Assembly: GCF_000418325.1 (NCBI RefSeq)
Contig: NC_021658.1
Location: 372,001 to 436,000, forward strand
DNA length: 64,000 bases
Direction of reading: 5' to 3'
From: Sorangium cellulosum So0157-2
GTDB lineage: Bacteria > Myxococcota_A > Polyangia > Polyangiales > Polyangiaceae
Position 1 is the first letter of the stretch. Every line of letters begins with the position of its first letter. Both the position numbers and the translations under genes were made by a program. Shown here one piece after another: positions 9,479 to 17,679 of this stretch. A model generated the notes under the pieces. That model was not told where the DNA came from and ran no database searches. It worked only from the letters and a program-made list of their open reading frames with translations.

Positions 9479-9518
9479 GGGTGGCGGGCCGCCGTCCGCG
9501 AGGCGGCGCCCGCCACCC
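9479..9518 (+). terminator. strong GC hairpin after the giant lipoprotein gene
   Basis: An 11-base stem, GGGTGGCGGGC (9479-9489) with GCCCGCCACCC (9508-9518), encloses a second CGCC/GGCG stem. It lies 33 bases after the stop. There is no U-tract, as is common for high-GC terminators. Confidence 0.5.
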
Positions 9519-9635
9519 GCCCATCCGGGCGCGCCTTGCGGCGCCGACGCGTCGGCCCGGTGACGCCGCTCCCGTTCACGCTTCAGCTTCTGTTCGTGTC
9601 CGAGAATGCAGAGGAATTCAGAGGAAATAGAGACG

Positions 9636-11318
9636 ATGAGAACCGCAATTCGAACTTTCGCAGGCATCACCGGCGGCGTCCTCGCGGGCGTCTTGGGGCT
9701 GTCCGCGGCGCTGGCTCAGGTCACGCCGCTCGACACGAACCACGTGGTCATCATCGACCGCTCCGGCAGCATGTATGGGACCAACCTCGCCCTCGCGCAG
9801 CAGGCGGCGAAGGTCTACAAGAACACGCTCGCCTCGAGCAACGTGCCCGCCTCGCAGTCGTTCACCGAGCAGATCGGCCTTGCGAGCTACTCCGACACGG
9901 CCTCGACCTCCTACCCGATCACGCCGATCCCGGCGTCGGGCTACGACGCGGCCGTGGACGCGCTCGTCGCGAGCGGCTCGACGTCGATCGGGGCGGGCCT
10001 CGAGGAGGCGCTCGACATGCTCACCGCGGCCAATCCGACCAAGGGACCGCGCGAGTGCGTCGTCCTCCTGTCCGACGGGCAGCACAACACGCCGCCGGCG
10101 CCGAGCGACTTCTTCTCGGACTACTTCAACCGCGTGGACGAGGTCCACTCGATCGCGCTCGGGGCGGGGGCGGACGAGGCGATGATGAGCGACATCGCGA
10201 CGGACTTCGGGGCCTCGCCCGGGCTCTACATGCGCGCCGACACCAGCACCGACATCGACCAGCTCGAGCTGCTCGGCGCTTTCTTCCGCATGGCGAACGA
10301 CTGCCGCAACGGCGGCATGATGGATCAGGGGCTGACCGAGATCCCGGCGAACATGACGCTGTGCGCCAGCACGCTGGTGACGGCTGCCGAGATCGTGGAT
10401 TTCACGATGCTCTTCGTCGGCGGCGTCGCCCCCGTGGTGTACCTGAAGCCGCCGTCGCAGCACCCGGAGGACGACATCTCCGAGACGAGCTACGCGGCGT
10501 CGATCTCCGACATGACCTTCGTCTCCGCCGACAACTTCAAGCGGTTCTCGCTGAACGTGACCGATCCGCTGATCGAGGACGGCGACTGGGAGTTCTGCGC
10601 GGTCAACAACTCGCCGTCGCCCCTCTATCTCTACTCCGCCGTGTCGACCCTGATGGACAACATCCAGCTCAACGTCACGACGAACGGCCTGAACGTCGGC
10701 GCGCAGCCGCTGACCATCGCGGCCGAGGTGACCCACCTGGGCAATCCGGTGACGGGCGCCACGGTCAGCGCCGAGATGGAGGCGCCGAGCGGCGCGGTCA
10801 CGTCCCTCACGTTCTATGATGACGGGCTCGCCGCGCATGCCGACATCGCGGCCAACGACGGTGTCTACTCGACGAAGTTCAGCCAGTTCGCCGAGGGGGG
10901 GAGCCACCAGATCACGGTCTTCGCGGACCACGCCGGCAACTCCACCGTCCCGGAGTTCACGCGCCAGCACACGTTCGGGGTCTACAAGGATCCCACGACG
11001 GTCGTGACCTGCCAGAGCCTCGGCCAGGCGGGGCCGGCGACCACGGCGACGGTGAACGGCACGGCGTGCTTCCAGATCGACCCGGCGAACTACCCGACGG
11101 GGTGGACGCCGGCGAACCTGTGGCTGCAGGTGACCGCGATGGACGGCCTGCCGCTGAACGGCGTCACCGTGTCCGCCAACGGCGGGGCGGCCCAGAGCGC
11201 CGCGGCGAACAGCTGGTCGATGCAGCTCTCGACGCCGTTCCCGGGCGCGGCGAGCCCCGTCGTCTACCAGGTGAGCACGACGTCGAGCCGGCAGCTCCAG
11301 CTGGCGTGGCATCCGTGA
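9636..11318 (+). CDS. secreted vWA-domain protein
   Basis: The ATG at 9636 follows a GAGGAAATAGAG purine stretch and gives 560 residues with a Sec signal (GVLGLSAALAQ). A von Willebrand factor A domain spans about 33-230: the MIDAS motif is DRSGS (41-45), with TSIGAG and LLSDGQHN supplying the other metal-site segments. Two beta-sandwich-like regions follow: one around VTGATVSAEMEAPSG with DDGLAAHADIAANDGVYSTKF, a calcium-site-like turn seen in surface vWA proteins, and a C-terminal domain ending LQLAWHP. It probably mediates adhesion or assembles with other surface proteins. It lies 190 bases downstream of the giant lipoprotein, beyond a terminator-like hairpin, so it probably has its own promoter. 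Confidence 0.85.
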   Translation: MRTAIRTFAGITGGVLAGVLGLSAALAQVTPLDTNHVVIIDRSGSMYGTNLALAQQAAKVYKNTLASSNVPASQSFTEQIGLASYSDTASTSYPITPIPASGYDAAVDALVASGSTSIGAGLEEALDMLTAANPTKGPRECVVLLSDGQHNTPPAPSDFFSDYFNRVDEVHSIALGAGADEAMMSDIATDFGASPGLYMRADTSTDIDQLELLGAFFRMANDCRNGGMMDQGLTEIPANMTLCASTLVTAAEIVDFTMLFVGGVAPVVYLKPPSQHPEDDISETSYAASISDMTFVSADNFKRFSLNVTDPLIEDGDWEFCAVNNSPSPLYLYSAVSTLMDNIQLNVTTNGLNVGAQPLTIAAEVTHLGNPVTGATVSAEMEAPSGAVTSLTFYDDGLAAHADIAANDGVYSTKFSQFAEGGSHQITVFADHAGNSTVPEFTRQHTFGVYKDPTTVVTCQSLGQAGPATTATVNGTACFQIDPANYPTGWTPANLWLQVTAMDGLPLNGVTVSANGGAAQSAAANSWSMQLSTPFPGAASPVVYQVSTTSSRQLQLAWHP

Positions 11319-11335
11319 TCGCCGCCGCGCCCCCG

Positions 11336-11364
11336 GCGCGGGCCTGCCGTCGCGGCGCCCGCGC
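11336..11364 (+). terminator. GC hairpin after the vWA gene
   Basis: GCGCGGGC (11336-11343) pairs with GCCCGCGC (11357-11364) across a 13-base loop, 17 bases after the stop. A perfect 16-base palindrome follows at 11371-11386. The converging AraC gene ends at 11499. Confidence 0.4.
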
Positions 11365-11438
11365 GCGTGGGCGAGGGCGCCCTCGCGGCCACGCCGTGGC
11401 GCCGGTGGGCCCTGGCCTGCCGGCGTCGCGGCGGGTCT

Positions 11439-11488
11439 AACCTGGGTGGCGGCGGGTCTAACCTGGGTGGCGGCGGGTCTACCTGGGT
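11439..11488. repeat. AACCTGGGT motif cluster, three copies at 21-bp period
   Basis: GCGGGTCTAACCTGGGTGGC is repeated with a 21-base period; the motif cores are at 11439, 11460 and about 11480, the last shortened to TACCTGGGT. A further partial unit (GCGGGTCTACC) runs into 11499-11501, where CTA on this strand is the TAG stop of the AraC gene on the minus strand. The repeat edge thus supplies a stop codon. Confidence 0.8.
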
Positions 11489-11498
11489 CGCGGCGGGT

Positions 11499-12488
11499 CT
11501 ACCGGCGCCGCAGCGCGCGGGACGCGGAGCGGGCGCTCGCGTAGCCGAGCTCGGCGGCGAGCGCGTGCCGCGAGGGGGTGGCGATGGCCAGGTACCGATC
11601 CACGAGCGCGGCGCGCGTCTCCGCGAGGAGCGCGCGGTGCGACGTGCCCCGCTCCCGCAGCTGCCGCTGGAGCGTGCGTGCGCTCACGCCCATGCGCTCG
11701 GCCACCCGGTCGATGTTCGGGTTGCCCTCGGCGATGCACTCGCGGAGCGCGTGGCGGACCTCGTCGACGAAGCCGGACGGCGCGGCGGGCGGCGGCGCGT
11801 CGACCCGATGTTGCTGCTGGAGCCGCAGCTGCGCGAGCTCCTCGAGGATCTCGCACAGCCGGGGGTCGGGGGAGCGGAACGGGATCTCCAGGTGCTCCCG
11901 CCGGAAGACCAGCTCGTCGCAGGGGGCGCCGAACTCGACCGGCGCGTCGAAGATCTGTTCGTAGGCGCCTGCGCTCCCTCGGCGGTGGTGCCGGAAGCGC
12001 ACGGCCAGCGGGCGGACGTGCTCGCCCGAGAACGTCCGCGCCCGGAGCACGGTCATGCCGGCGAGGAGCTCCGACACCGCGGGGAGGCCGTTGGGCGCGA
12101 CGTGGCGGAAGCGCGCGCGGCCGCCGTCCGCGCTCAAGCTCAGCTCGCCGGAGTCGGCGAGCAGCGGGGCGAAGCGGATGAAGCGGGACAGCGCCGCGCC
12201 GAAGCTGTCGCTGTTCCGCGACAGGTAGTCGAGGATGTCGAGCGTGCCGACGTCGAGCGTCTCGGCGATGCGGAGCCCGAGCAAGGGGTCGCCGCTCACC
12301 CGTTCGGCGGACGACCAGACGTACCGCGCCGCGCTCAAGGGGATCGGCACGCCGCGCTGGCTGAGGGCCCCCGGCGGAAGCGCCGCGCCCCGCAGGACCG
12401 CGTCGAGCGGCAGGCCGAGCTTCGGTGCGGCGGAGATGAGGAGCAAGATGAAGTCGGAAAATGCAGGCGGAGCCGGCTCTTTGCTCAC
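11499..12488 (-). CDS. AraC-family transcriptional regulator (Arabinose_bd N-terminus)
   Basis: The 329-residue protein has an N-terminal ~200-residue ligand-type domain (PIPLSAARYVWSSAERVSGDPLLGLRIAE style) as in OruR/ArgR-type AraC proteins, and a C-terminal two-helix-turn-helix domain (NPNIDRVAERMGVSARTLQRQLRERG and LAAELGYASARSASRALRR). It should bind DNA near its targets and respond to a small molecule. The second HTH ends abruptly at RRR, a little short of the usual C-terminus, where an intergenic repeat begins. The target is unknown; the neighbours on both sides are unrelated. Confidence 0.88.
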   Translation of the reverse strand: MSKEPAPPAFSDFILLLISAAPKLGLPLDAVLRGAALPPGALSQRGVPIPLSAARYVWSSAERVSGDPLLGLRIAETLDVGTLDILDYLSRNSDSFGAALSRFIRFAPLLADSGELSLSADGGRARFRHVAPNGLPAVSELLAGMTVLRARTFSGEHVRPLAVRFRHHRRGSAGAYEQIFDAPVEFGAPCDELVFRREHLEIPFRSPDPRLCEILEELAQLRLQQQHRVDAPPPAAPSGFVDEVRHALRECIAEGNPNIDRVAERMGVSARTLQRQLRERGTSHRALLAETRAALVDRYLAIATPSRHALAAELGYASARSASRALRRR

Positions 12489-13274
12489 ATTTCCTCACAA
12501 GTCTAAGGACCTAGACGATAGAGGGATGTGGGCCGCCTTGCAACCTGGGCGGGCGTCGGGAGCGTGCGTTCCCGTGGATGCCACGCCCTCGCCATGCGCT
12601 CGCGACGCCCGCTCGTCGTCGAGGCGCCGTGGGCACCCTGATGGCCGGCCTGCGGCGTGGTCCGCGAGCGCGGGGGCGCCCGCGTGCTCACGCTCGTGCG
12701 GGTGGCGGCCGTGGTCGTCGGCGCTCCCGGCTCGGACGGCAACAGCCTCGACCTCGACGACCTCCCGACTTTTCAGGCGGGGAGCTGTGGGGGGTGTTTC
12801 AAGGTGGGTCAGGCCGTGAACGTGGAAGGCGGCAGCGCTGACCTGACCCCGGGCAACAGCGAGGCTGTTCGCGGGCCGGGCGACACGGAGCTCGGCATGG
12901 CGCGCGACCTGCCGGCGCTCGACGACGGCGCATCGCCCTATCCGGGCGTGTCACCTCGTGGCGACTTTGTAAAGAATGTTTAAAAAACGAAGCTCCGACG
13001 GCGCTGGACATTGAACGTCGGGTGTCATCCGCTACATCATCGCTCGCCTGAGGTCGCTCCGAGCCATGCTTGGTCGCCCCTGGGCGCGGCATCGCGCGCT
13101 GGACGGCGAAGGCTGTCTCCCCGGCGGTTTCCTGCGGGGGAGTGGGCACGAGGCCCGGGCTGCGCCGCTGGGCGGCTCGGCGACCCTGCCGAAGGATTGG
13201 ATGGAACGCGCCGCTCGACTGCTCGCAGCCATTCGCGGCGGTCGGGCATCGCGCTTGTAACGGAGAATACCTGG
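12489..13274. other. 786-bp intergenic region
   Basis: No convincing gene was seen. A 108-codon frame at 12657-12983 has no recognisable domain or ribosome site and is left out. One AACCTGGGC motif lies at 12542-12550. The only AT-rich patch (12966-12990, TTTGTAAAGAATG then a run of A) is a candidate promoter area for the di-heme lipoprotein gene at 13275. Confidence 0.5.
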
Positions 13275-14870
13275 ATGGGAAGCTCGAAGATGGGGCTGTT
13301 ATGGGCGTGCGGGGTCGGAGCGGCCCTGTTCGCCGGGGGGTGCTCGGATGCCGAGGAGGAGATGCCGGAGCCGGAGCGCCTCGACGAAGTTTCGCGATCG
13401 CTCACCCTGGCGGATCGGCTCGATCAATGCGCGCAGGATCCGCGCGTGGTCGCCGGGCTCGTTTCGCAGGACATCTGCGCGGGCGCGGGGGTCTTCTTCC
13501 ACGAGACGTTCGAGGGCAACGGCCGCACCTGCGGTACCTGCCACCCCGTGGCCAACAACACGACGCTCGACGTGCAGTTCATCAGGGCCCTGGACCAGAC
13601 CAACCCCGATGATCCGCTCTTCGTCTTCAGGGAGGTGCCGGAGCTCGCCGAGCTCGAGACCTCGGACCTGCTGGACGACGCGGCCATCCTCGAGAACGTG
13701 GACGGCTTCATCGATCCGACGCACCGGTTCGTGTCGCGCGGGGTGAACCACGTCCTGTCGCTGAGCACCAGCATCCGGGCGGATTCGGGGGACGGCACCA
13801 CCACTCCGCCCGCGGAGCGGACGGGCTGGGGCGGGGACGGCTCGAGCGACGGAACGCTGCGCGGCTTCCTCAAGGACGCGATCACCCAGCATTTTCCGAA
13901 GCGCCTCGCCCGGGAGCCGGGCGTCGATTTCCGCTTGCCGACGCCGGACGAAGAGGACGTGACGCTGGCCTTCCAGCTCAGCCTGGGTCGGCTGAACGAG
14001 CTCGATCTGGCGAGCGTCCGCATGTTCGACGCGGAGGCGGAGGACGGCCGGCAAGCGTTCATGGACCCGGAGCGCGGCCGCTGCAACGTGTGCCACCACA
14101 ACGCCGGCGCGAACTTCCAGGACACCGGCAACAACCGCAACTTCGACACGGGCACGCGCAACAGGGGGTCGTCGCTCAATGGGGGCAGCTTCGAGGGCGA
14201 GTTCCTCGCGGACGGCGGCTTCGGGGGGCGAGACCTGCCAGCGCCCAATTTCGATGCGACGGGTATCGGTTTCCCGAACTCGTTCGGCAACGGCACCTTC
14301 AACCCGCCGCCGCTGATCGAGGCCGCGGACACGCCGCCCTTCTTCCACAACAACCTGCAGATCAACGACAGGGCGGATCCGGGCATCAACGATGCCGTCA
14401 CGTTCTACGCCTCGACGCCGTTCAACTTGTCGCCTGCCGCCCAGGAGCTCGAGCAGCGCTTCGGGACCCCGCTCAACCTGGCGCCGCTCGACTCGAACGC
14501 CATCGCTCGTTTCTTGCGCGCGCTGAACGCCGCCTTCAACGTCGACATCGCGCAGCAACGGCTGGACGCCGCGCGGGTGCTCGTCGATAGCTTCGCGAAC
14601 ACGCGCGCCGACGTGCAGCAGAGGCTGATGGAGCTCGCCCGCGTCGAGATCGACGACGCCATCGAGGTGATGGCGCCGATGGCGCTGTATCCCGCTGCGT
14701 CGCAGCAGCTCGACCTCGCGCGCGTCGAGATCGCCCAGGGTATCGCGGCTAGCTCGGCGGTCGAGCGCCGCAACCGCATCGTGAACGCCGTCGCGCGCGT
14801 GACGACCGCGCGGGCCCAGTTCGGGCAGAACATCACGTTCGTGCTCGGTCAGGGCAACCTGATGTACTGA
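13275..14870 (+). CDS. di-heme c-type cytochrome lipoprotein (peroxidase-like)
   Basis: The start at ATG 13275 (GGAG nine bases upstream) gives 531 residues. The leader ends in lipobox AGGC (Cys23), so the protein is membrane-anchored outside the cytoplasm. Two heme-attachment motifs are visible: CGTCH (86-90) within FEGNGRTCGTCHPV, and CNVCH (270-274) within RGRCNVCHHNAGANF. The second, with LSLGRLNELDL before it and TPPFFHNN after it, resembles bacterial cytochrome c peroxidase and MauG-like di-heme proteins. The protein ends LGQGNLMY. A clear paralogue lies at 61943-63508. Redox partner and substrate are unknown. Both copies stand alone. Confidence 0.88.
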   Translation: MGSSKMGLLWACGVGAALFAGGCSDAEEEMPEPERLDEVSRSLTLADRLDQCAQDPRVVAGLVSQDICAGAGVFFHETFEGNGRTCGTCHPVANNTTLDVQFIRALDQTNPDDPLFVFREVPELAELETSDLLDDAAILENVDGFIDPTHRFVSRGVNHVLSLSTSIRADSGDGTTTPPAERTGWGGDGSSDGTLRGFLKDAITQHFPKRLAREPGVDFRLPTPDEEDVTLAFQLSLGRLNELDLASVRMFDAEAEDGRQAFMDPERGRCNVCHHNAGANFQDTGNNRNFDTGTRNRGSSLNGGSFEGEFLADGGFGGRDLPAPNFDATGIGFPNSFGNGTFNPPPLIEAADTPPFFHNNLQINDRADPGINDAVTFYASTPFNLSPAAQELEQRFGTPLNLAPLDSNAIARFLRALNAAFNVDIAQQRLDAARVLVDSFANTRADVQQRLMELARVEIDDAIEVMAPMALYPAASQQLDLARVEIAQGIAASSAVERRNRIVNAVARVTTARAQFGQNITFVLGQGNLMY

Positions 14871-15042
14871 GCGCGGCGGGGCTCCCCGGGCGCCGGGCGA
14901 GCGGTGTTCGGCTGAGCGGCGCCGGGGGCGGTCACGAGAAGAGCATCTCGGAGCCGTGGGCCGTCATGAACCTGAGCTGGCGCGCGCCCGCGGGGCAGCC
15001 GCTGGGCGTCGAGCTTCGCCCGCGGGGCTCGACCGCGGGGCT

Positions 15043-15139
15043 AACCTGGGTCCGCGCCCGCCCGTGGGGCTAACCTGGGTCCGCGCCCGCCCGCGGGGCT
15101 AACCTGGGCCCGCAATCAATCGCAATCAATAACCTGGGT
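15043..15139. repeat. AACCTGGG motif cluster upstream of the RAYT gene
   Basis: Motif cores lie at 15043, 15072, 15101 and 15131 (periods 29, 29 and 30) inside a repeated GGGGCTAACCTGGGTCCGCG unit. The last copy is preceded by a direct duplication of CGCAATCAAT (15111-15130). The cluster occupies much of the 418-base gap before the transposase gene at 15289 and may be its REP-like partner element. Confidence 0.75.
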
Positions 15140-15288
15140 CGGCCTCGGGGGATGGAGCGGTGGGTCGGCTTCGGGGATGGCGGGCTACGTCCGCCATGGC
15201 GCCGCCACCCCCCTACGCAGATGGATCATCGTACGTCCCGCCGATTTTGCGTGCATGTCACGGTACGGTTTGTGCTGACAGGAGCCGC

Positions 15289-16185
15289 ATGTCCGCTCCT
15301 CGGAGACTCATCGCCGGCGCCACCTACTTCGTGACGAGGCGATGCACCCAGCGGCAGATGATGCTGCGGCCCTCCATGGAGACGAACCAGGTGTTCATGT
15401 ACTGCCTCGCCGTGGCCGCCGAGCGCGCCGGCATCGAGCTCCACGCGTTCGTCGTCATGTCCAACCACTGGCACGCTGTGTTGACCGATCCAGAGGCCCG
15501 CCTGCCCCAGTTCCTGCAGCTCCTCCATCGGCTCGTCGCGAGCTGCATGAATGCGTTCCTGGGCCGAACCGAGAACTTCTGGTCGGCGGAGCACGCGAGC
15601 GTCATCGCGCTCGAGAGCGCCGAGGACGTGCTTGACAAGATCGCGTACGTCATCACCAACCCGACCGCCGCCGGCCTCGTGCGGTCCCCCGAGGAGTGGC
15701 CGGGAGCGATCACCACAAGGCTCGGCGAGCGCCACGTCGCGACGATGCCTGAGGTCTACTTCCGCCGGCATGGCGCCAGGCTGCCCGAGCGGGCGCGCAT
15801 CGACTGCACCGTGCCGCCTGTCCTCCGCGAGCAGGACGCGGAGACCATCGATCGACGCCTTCGCATACTCGTTGCGCGCAACGTTCGGCAGGCACGATCC
15901 AAGGTCCGCGCTAGCGGACGCACGTTCCTAGGCGCCGACGGGGCGCGGACGATGTCACCTTGGCAGCGGGCGGCCACAGCGGAGCCGCTCCGCCGTCGTC
16001 GACCAACTGTCGCGGTGAGCGATCCCCACGATCGCAAGGCAGCCCTGGCGAGGCTCCGCGCCTTTCGGAGCATGTACCGGATCGCGCTGAGTCGCTGGAG
16101 GAGCGGCGATCGAACAGCACGCTTTCCAGAGGGCACGTACATGATGCGTGTGTTCCACGGCGCCTGCTGTGACCCCGCGTCGTAA
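15289..16185 (+). CDS. REP-associated tyrosine transposase (RAYT, Y1/HUH family)
   Basis: The ATG at 15289 has an AGGAG site five bases upstream and gives 298 residues. The Y1 transposase fold is evident: N-terminal RLIAGATYFVTRRC, the HUH-type motif HWH (His60-Trp-His62) in VVMSNHWHAVL, and the catalytic Tyr120 in KIAYVITNPTAAGLV. RAYTs are single-copy relatives of IS200/IS605 TnpA that act on short dispersed palindromic (REP) elements. The extra ~130 C-terminal residues are basic. AACCTGGGT copies lie on both sides, four upstream and one at 16425, as expected if that motif is its substrate. Both catalytic motifs are present, so it may be active. Confidence 0.85.
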   Translation: MSAPRRLIAGATYFVTRRCTQRQMMLRPSMETNQVFMYCLAVAAERAGIELHAFVVMSNHWHAVLTDPEARLPQFLQLLHRLVASCMNAFLGRTENFWSAEHASVIALESAEDVLDKIAYVITNPTAAGLVRSPEEWPGAITTRLGERHVATMPEVYFRRHGARLPERARIDCTVPPVLREQDAETIDRRLRILVARNVRQARSKVRASGRTFLGADGARTMSPWQRAATAEPLRRRRPTVAVSDPHDRKAALARLRAFRSMYRIALSRWRSGDRTARFPEGTYMMRVFHGACCDPAS

Positions 16186-16891
16186 AGACGGTCACGAGGC
16201 GTAGTACTCAGGAAGCGGCCGCAAATCGCGGCCAGAGCGCGGCGCACTGTTTACGGGGCAGTTAACGGCGCGATATCCAGCGACGCGGCGGTCAAAGGCT
16301 CGCTGCCCGTTCCAGGTCGGCGCAGCCGAGCCGTGAAAGATGCTCGGTAGCGCCGCGCGGCGCGACCGCCCCTGCGGGCTCCGGCGCCTCCCGACGCCTC
16401 GTGCCAAACGATCGGGGAAGTAGTAACCTGGGTTCGATTCTCGGGGTTCGATTCACGCCGTTGCTGCAGCCCTCGCCGCCGCACGTCCACACGAAAGAAC
16501 GTCGTGCTCGCACGGCTCGCGAGCGACGAGCGCGGCAGGATTATCGCGCCAGCGCGGAGGTGGCACGCTCGGAGGTGCCGTGGGGGGACAAGGACGTGTA
16601 CCTGATGCGGCTGCCGTTCAATGAGGAGGCCCCGGTCGCGGCCGGCGTCGTCCCGATGCACAACCTGATCGAGACCTCTGCGAGCGCACGCCAGGTCACG
16701 GCCGAGATGTCGCCGTCGATCTCGCTCGTATGCGCAGACGTCGCCTTCTCGGATCTGGCACCGCCGGTCCGGCGCCGCCGGAGCTCGACCCGGGCGCGGC
16801 TGCGGGGCCCCCACCTATTTCGGCGTGCGGATTTGCCGCGCGCCCTAGCTAGCGCGCGCCGATGAGCACGCTGGCCGAGGTCGGCGGGCCG
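16186..16891. other. 706-bp intergenic region with one motif copy
   Basis: No supported gene. AACCTGGGT occurs at 16425-16433, preceded by GTAG, the tetranucleotide that often marks REP elements. It runs straight into two copies of GGTTCGATTC (16431-16440 and about 16445-16454), which resemble the T-arm of a tRNA; no complete tRNA can be folded around them. An open frame through 16401-16865 has no recognisable domain. Confidence 0.5.
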
Positions 16892-17446
16892 TCAGAGGCA
16901 ATCGACGAGGCCGTCGTAAATCGACCTGTCCGTCCCGGGGAGCGCGGTGTCGATCGCCCGAGCTCCCGGCGCCGAGAGCGCCGCCAGGAGGTCGACCACG
17001 GCGGTCTCCGGGGCGACGGGCACCTCGCAGAGGAAGGTCCTGGCGTCCACCTCCACATCGCCCGTGGAAGGCAGGACCTCCTCGTTGCTCGCCGCGAGGA
17101 CCCACACGCAGCGGCCTATCGTCCCGGCGTGCTCCTCGACGGAGCAGCGGAATCGAAGCGGCTTATAATTGCTGTACTCGCCTTCGCAGAACGTGTCGCC
17201 GCACACGGCGTCGAAATCGTCGTCCAGATCGCGGCGCAGCGCGTACCATGCGTCGATCTCGGCCGAGCTCGCGAAGTACGACTCCGCGTCGATGAAGCTC
17301 TGCGTGCCGGTCGAGCCGGCCGGAGCCCCGGTGCCGCCTGGCTGCGGCGCGGTGTCCTCCGGTTGCTGCGGGACGGCGCCGTGCGCGGCAGAACAGGCGA
17401 GCGCGAGAACCGGGAGAAGCGTGATCAGGGCGTGACGAACCAACAT
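16892..17446 (-). CDS. small secreted lipoprotein, function unknown
   Basis: Start chosen at ATG 17446 because a GGAGG site lies five bases upstream; an ATG four codons earlier would overlap that site. The 184-residue product has a type II signal (ALITLLPVLALAC) and a Gly/Pro/Thr linker. The ~140-residue domain has at least four cysteines (VCGDTFC, FRCSVE, GRCVW, FLCEV) that probably pair outside the cytoplasm. No family is recognised. It lies 233 bases beyond the end of the seven-gene protease unit on the same strand. Confidence 0.72.
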   Translation of the reverse strand: MLVRHALITLLPVLALACSAAHGAVPQQPEDTAPQPGGTGAPAGSTGTQSFIDAESYFASSAEIDAWYALRRDLDDDFDAVCGDTFCEGEYSNYKPLRFRCSVEEHAGTIGRCVWVLAASNEEVLPSTGDVEVDARTFLCEVPVAPETAVVDLLAALSAPGARAIDTALPGTDRSIYDGLVDCL

Positions 17447-17679
17447 GCGTGCCTCCATCGAGCGCGACGCGCGGCGCCGGCTCGAGCTATCGCCGCTTCC
17501 GGGCCTCCGCGCTGCCCCGCGACGGCGAGGCCGGCGCGAGGTCGGACCTCGCGGCGTTTCGAGAGGCGCTCTTTGCGAGCGGCGTGCCTAGGCTTTTTGC
17601 CGCATTTCGAAGCCCCCTCCGCTCTCCGGGGCCTGGCGGCCGCCAGGCGCACCGCCAGATCCGCCACCTCGGAGCGATG

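Noticed and set aside
3936..9524. 1862-residue minus-strand reading frame opposite the giant lipoprotein
   Set aside because: Arg/Val/Ala-rich shadow of third-position GC; no start, domain or ribosome signal, while the plus strand encodes clear domains.
12657..12983. 108-residue plus-strand frame
   Set aside because: No ribosome site, no domain, no hydrophobic or repeated structure; a chance frame in GC-rich DNA is as likely.
16251..16865. Open frames on both strands beside the RAYT gene
   Set aside because: They overlap the repeat motif, show shadow-like composition and no family motif.
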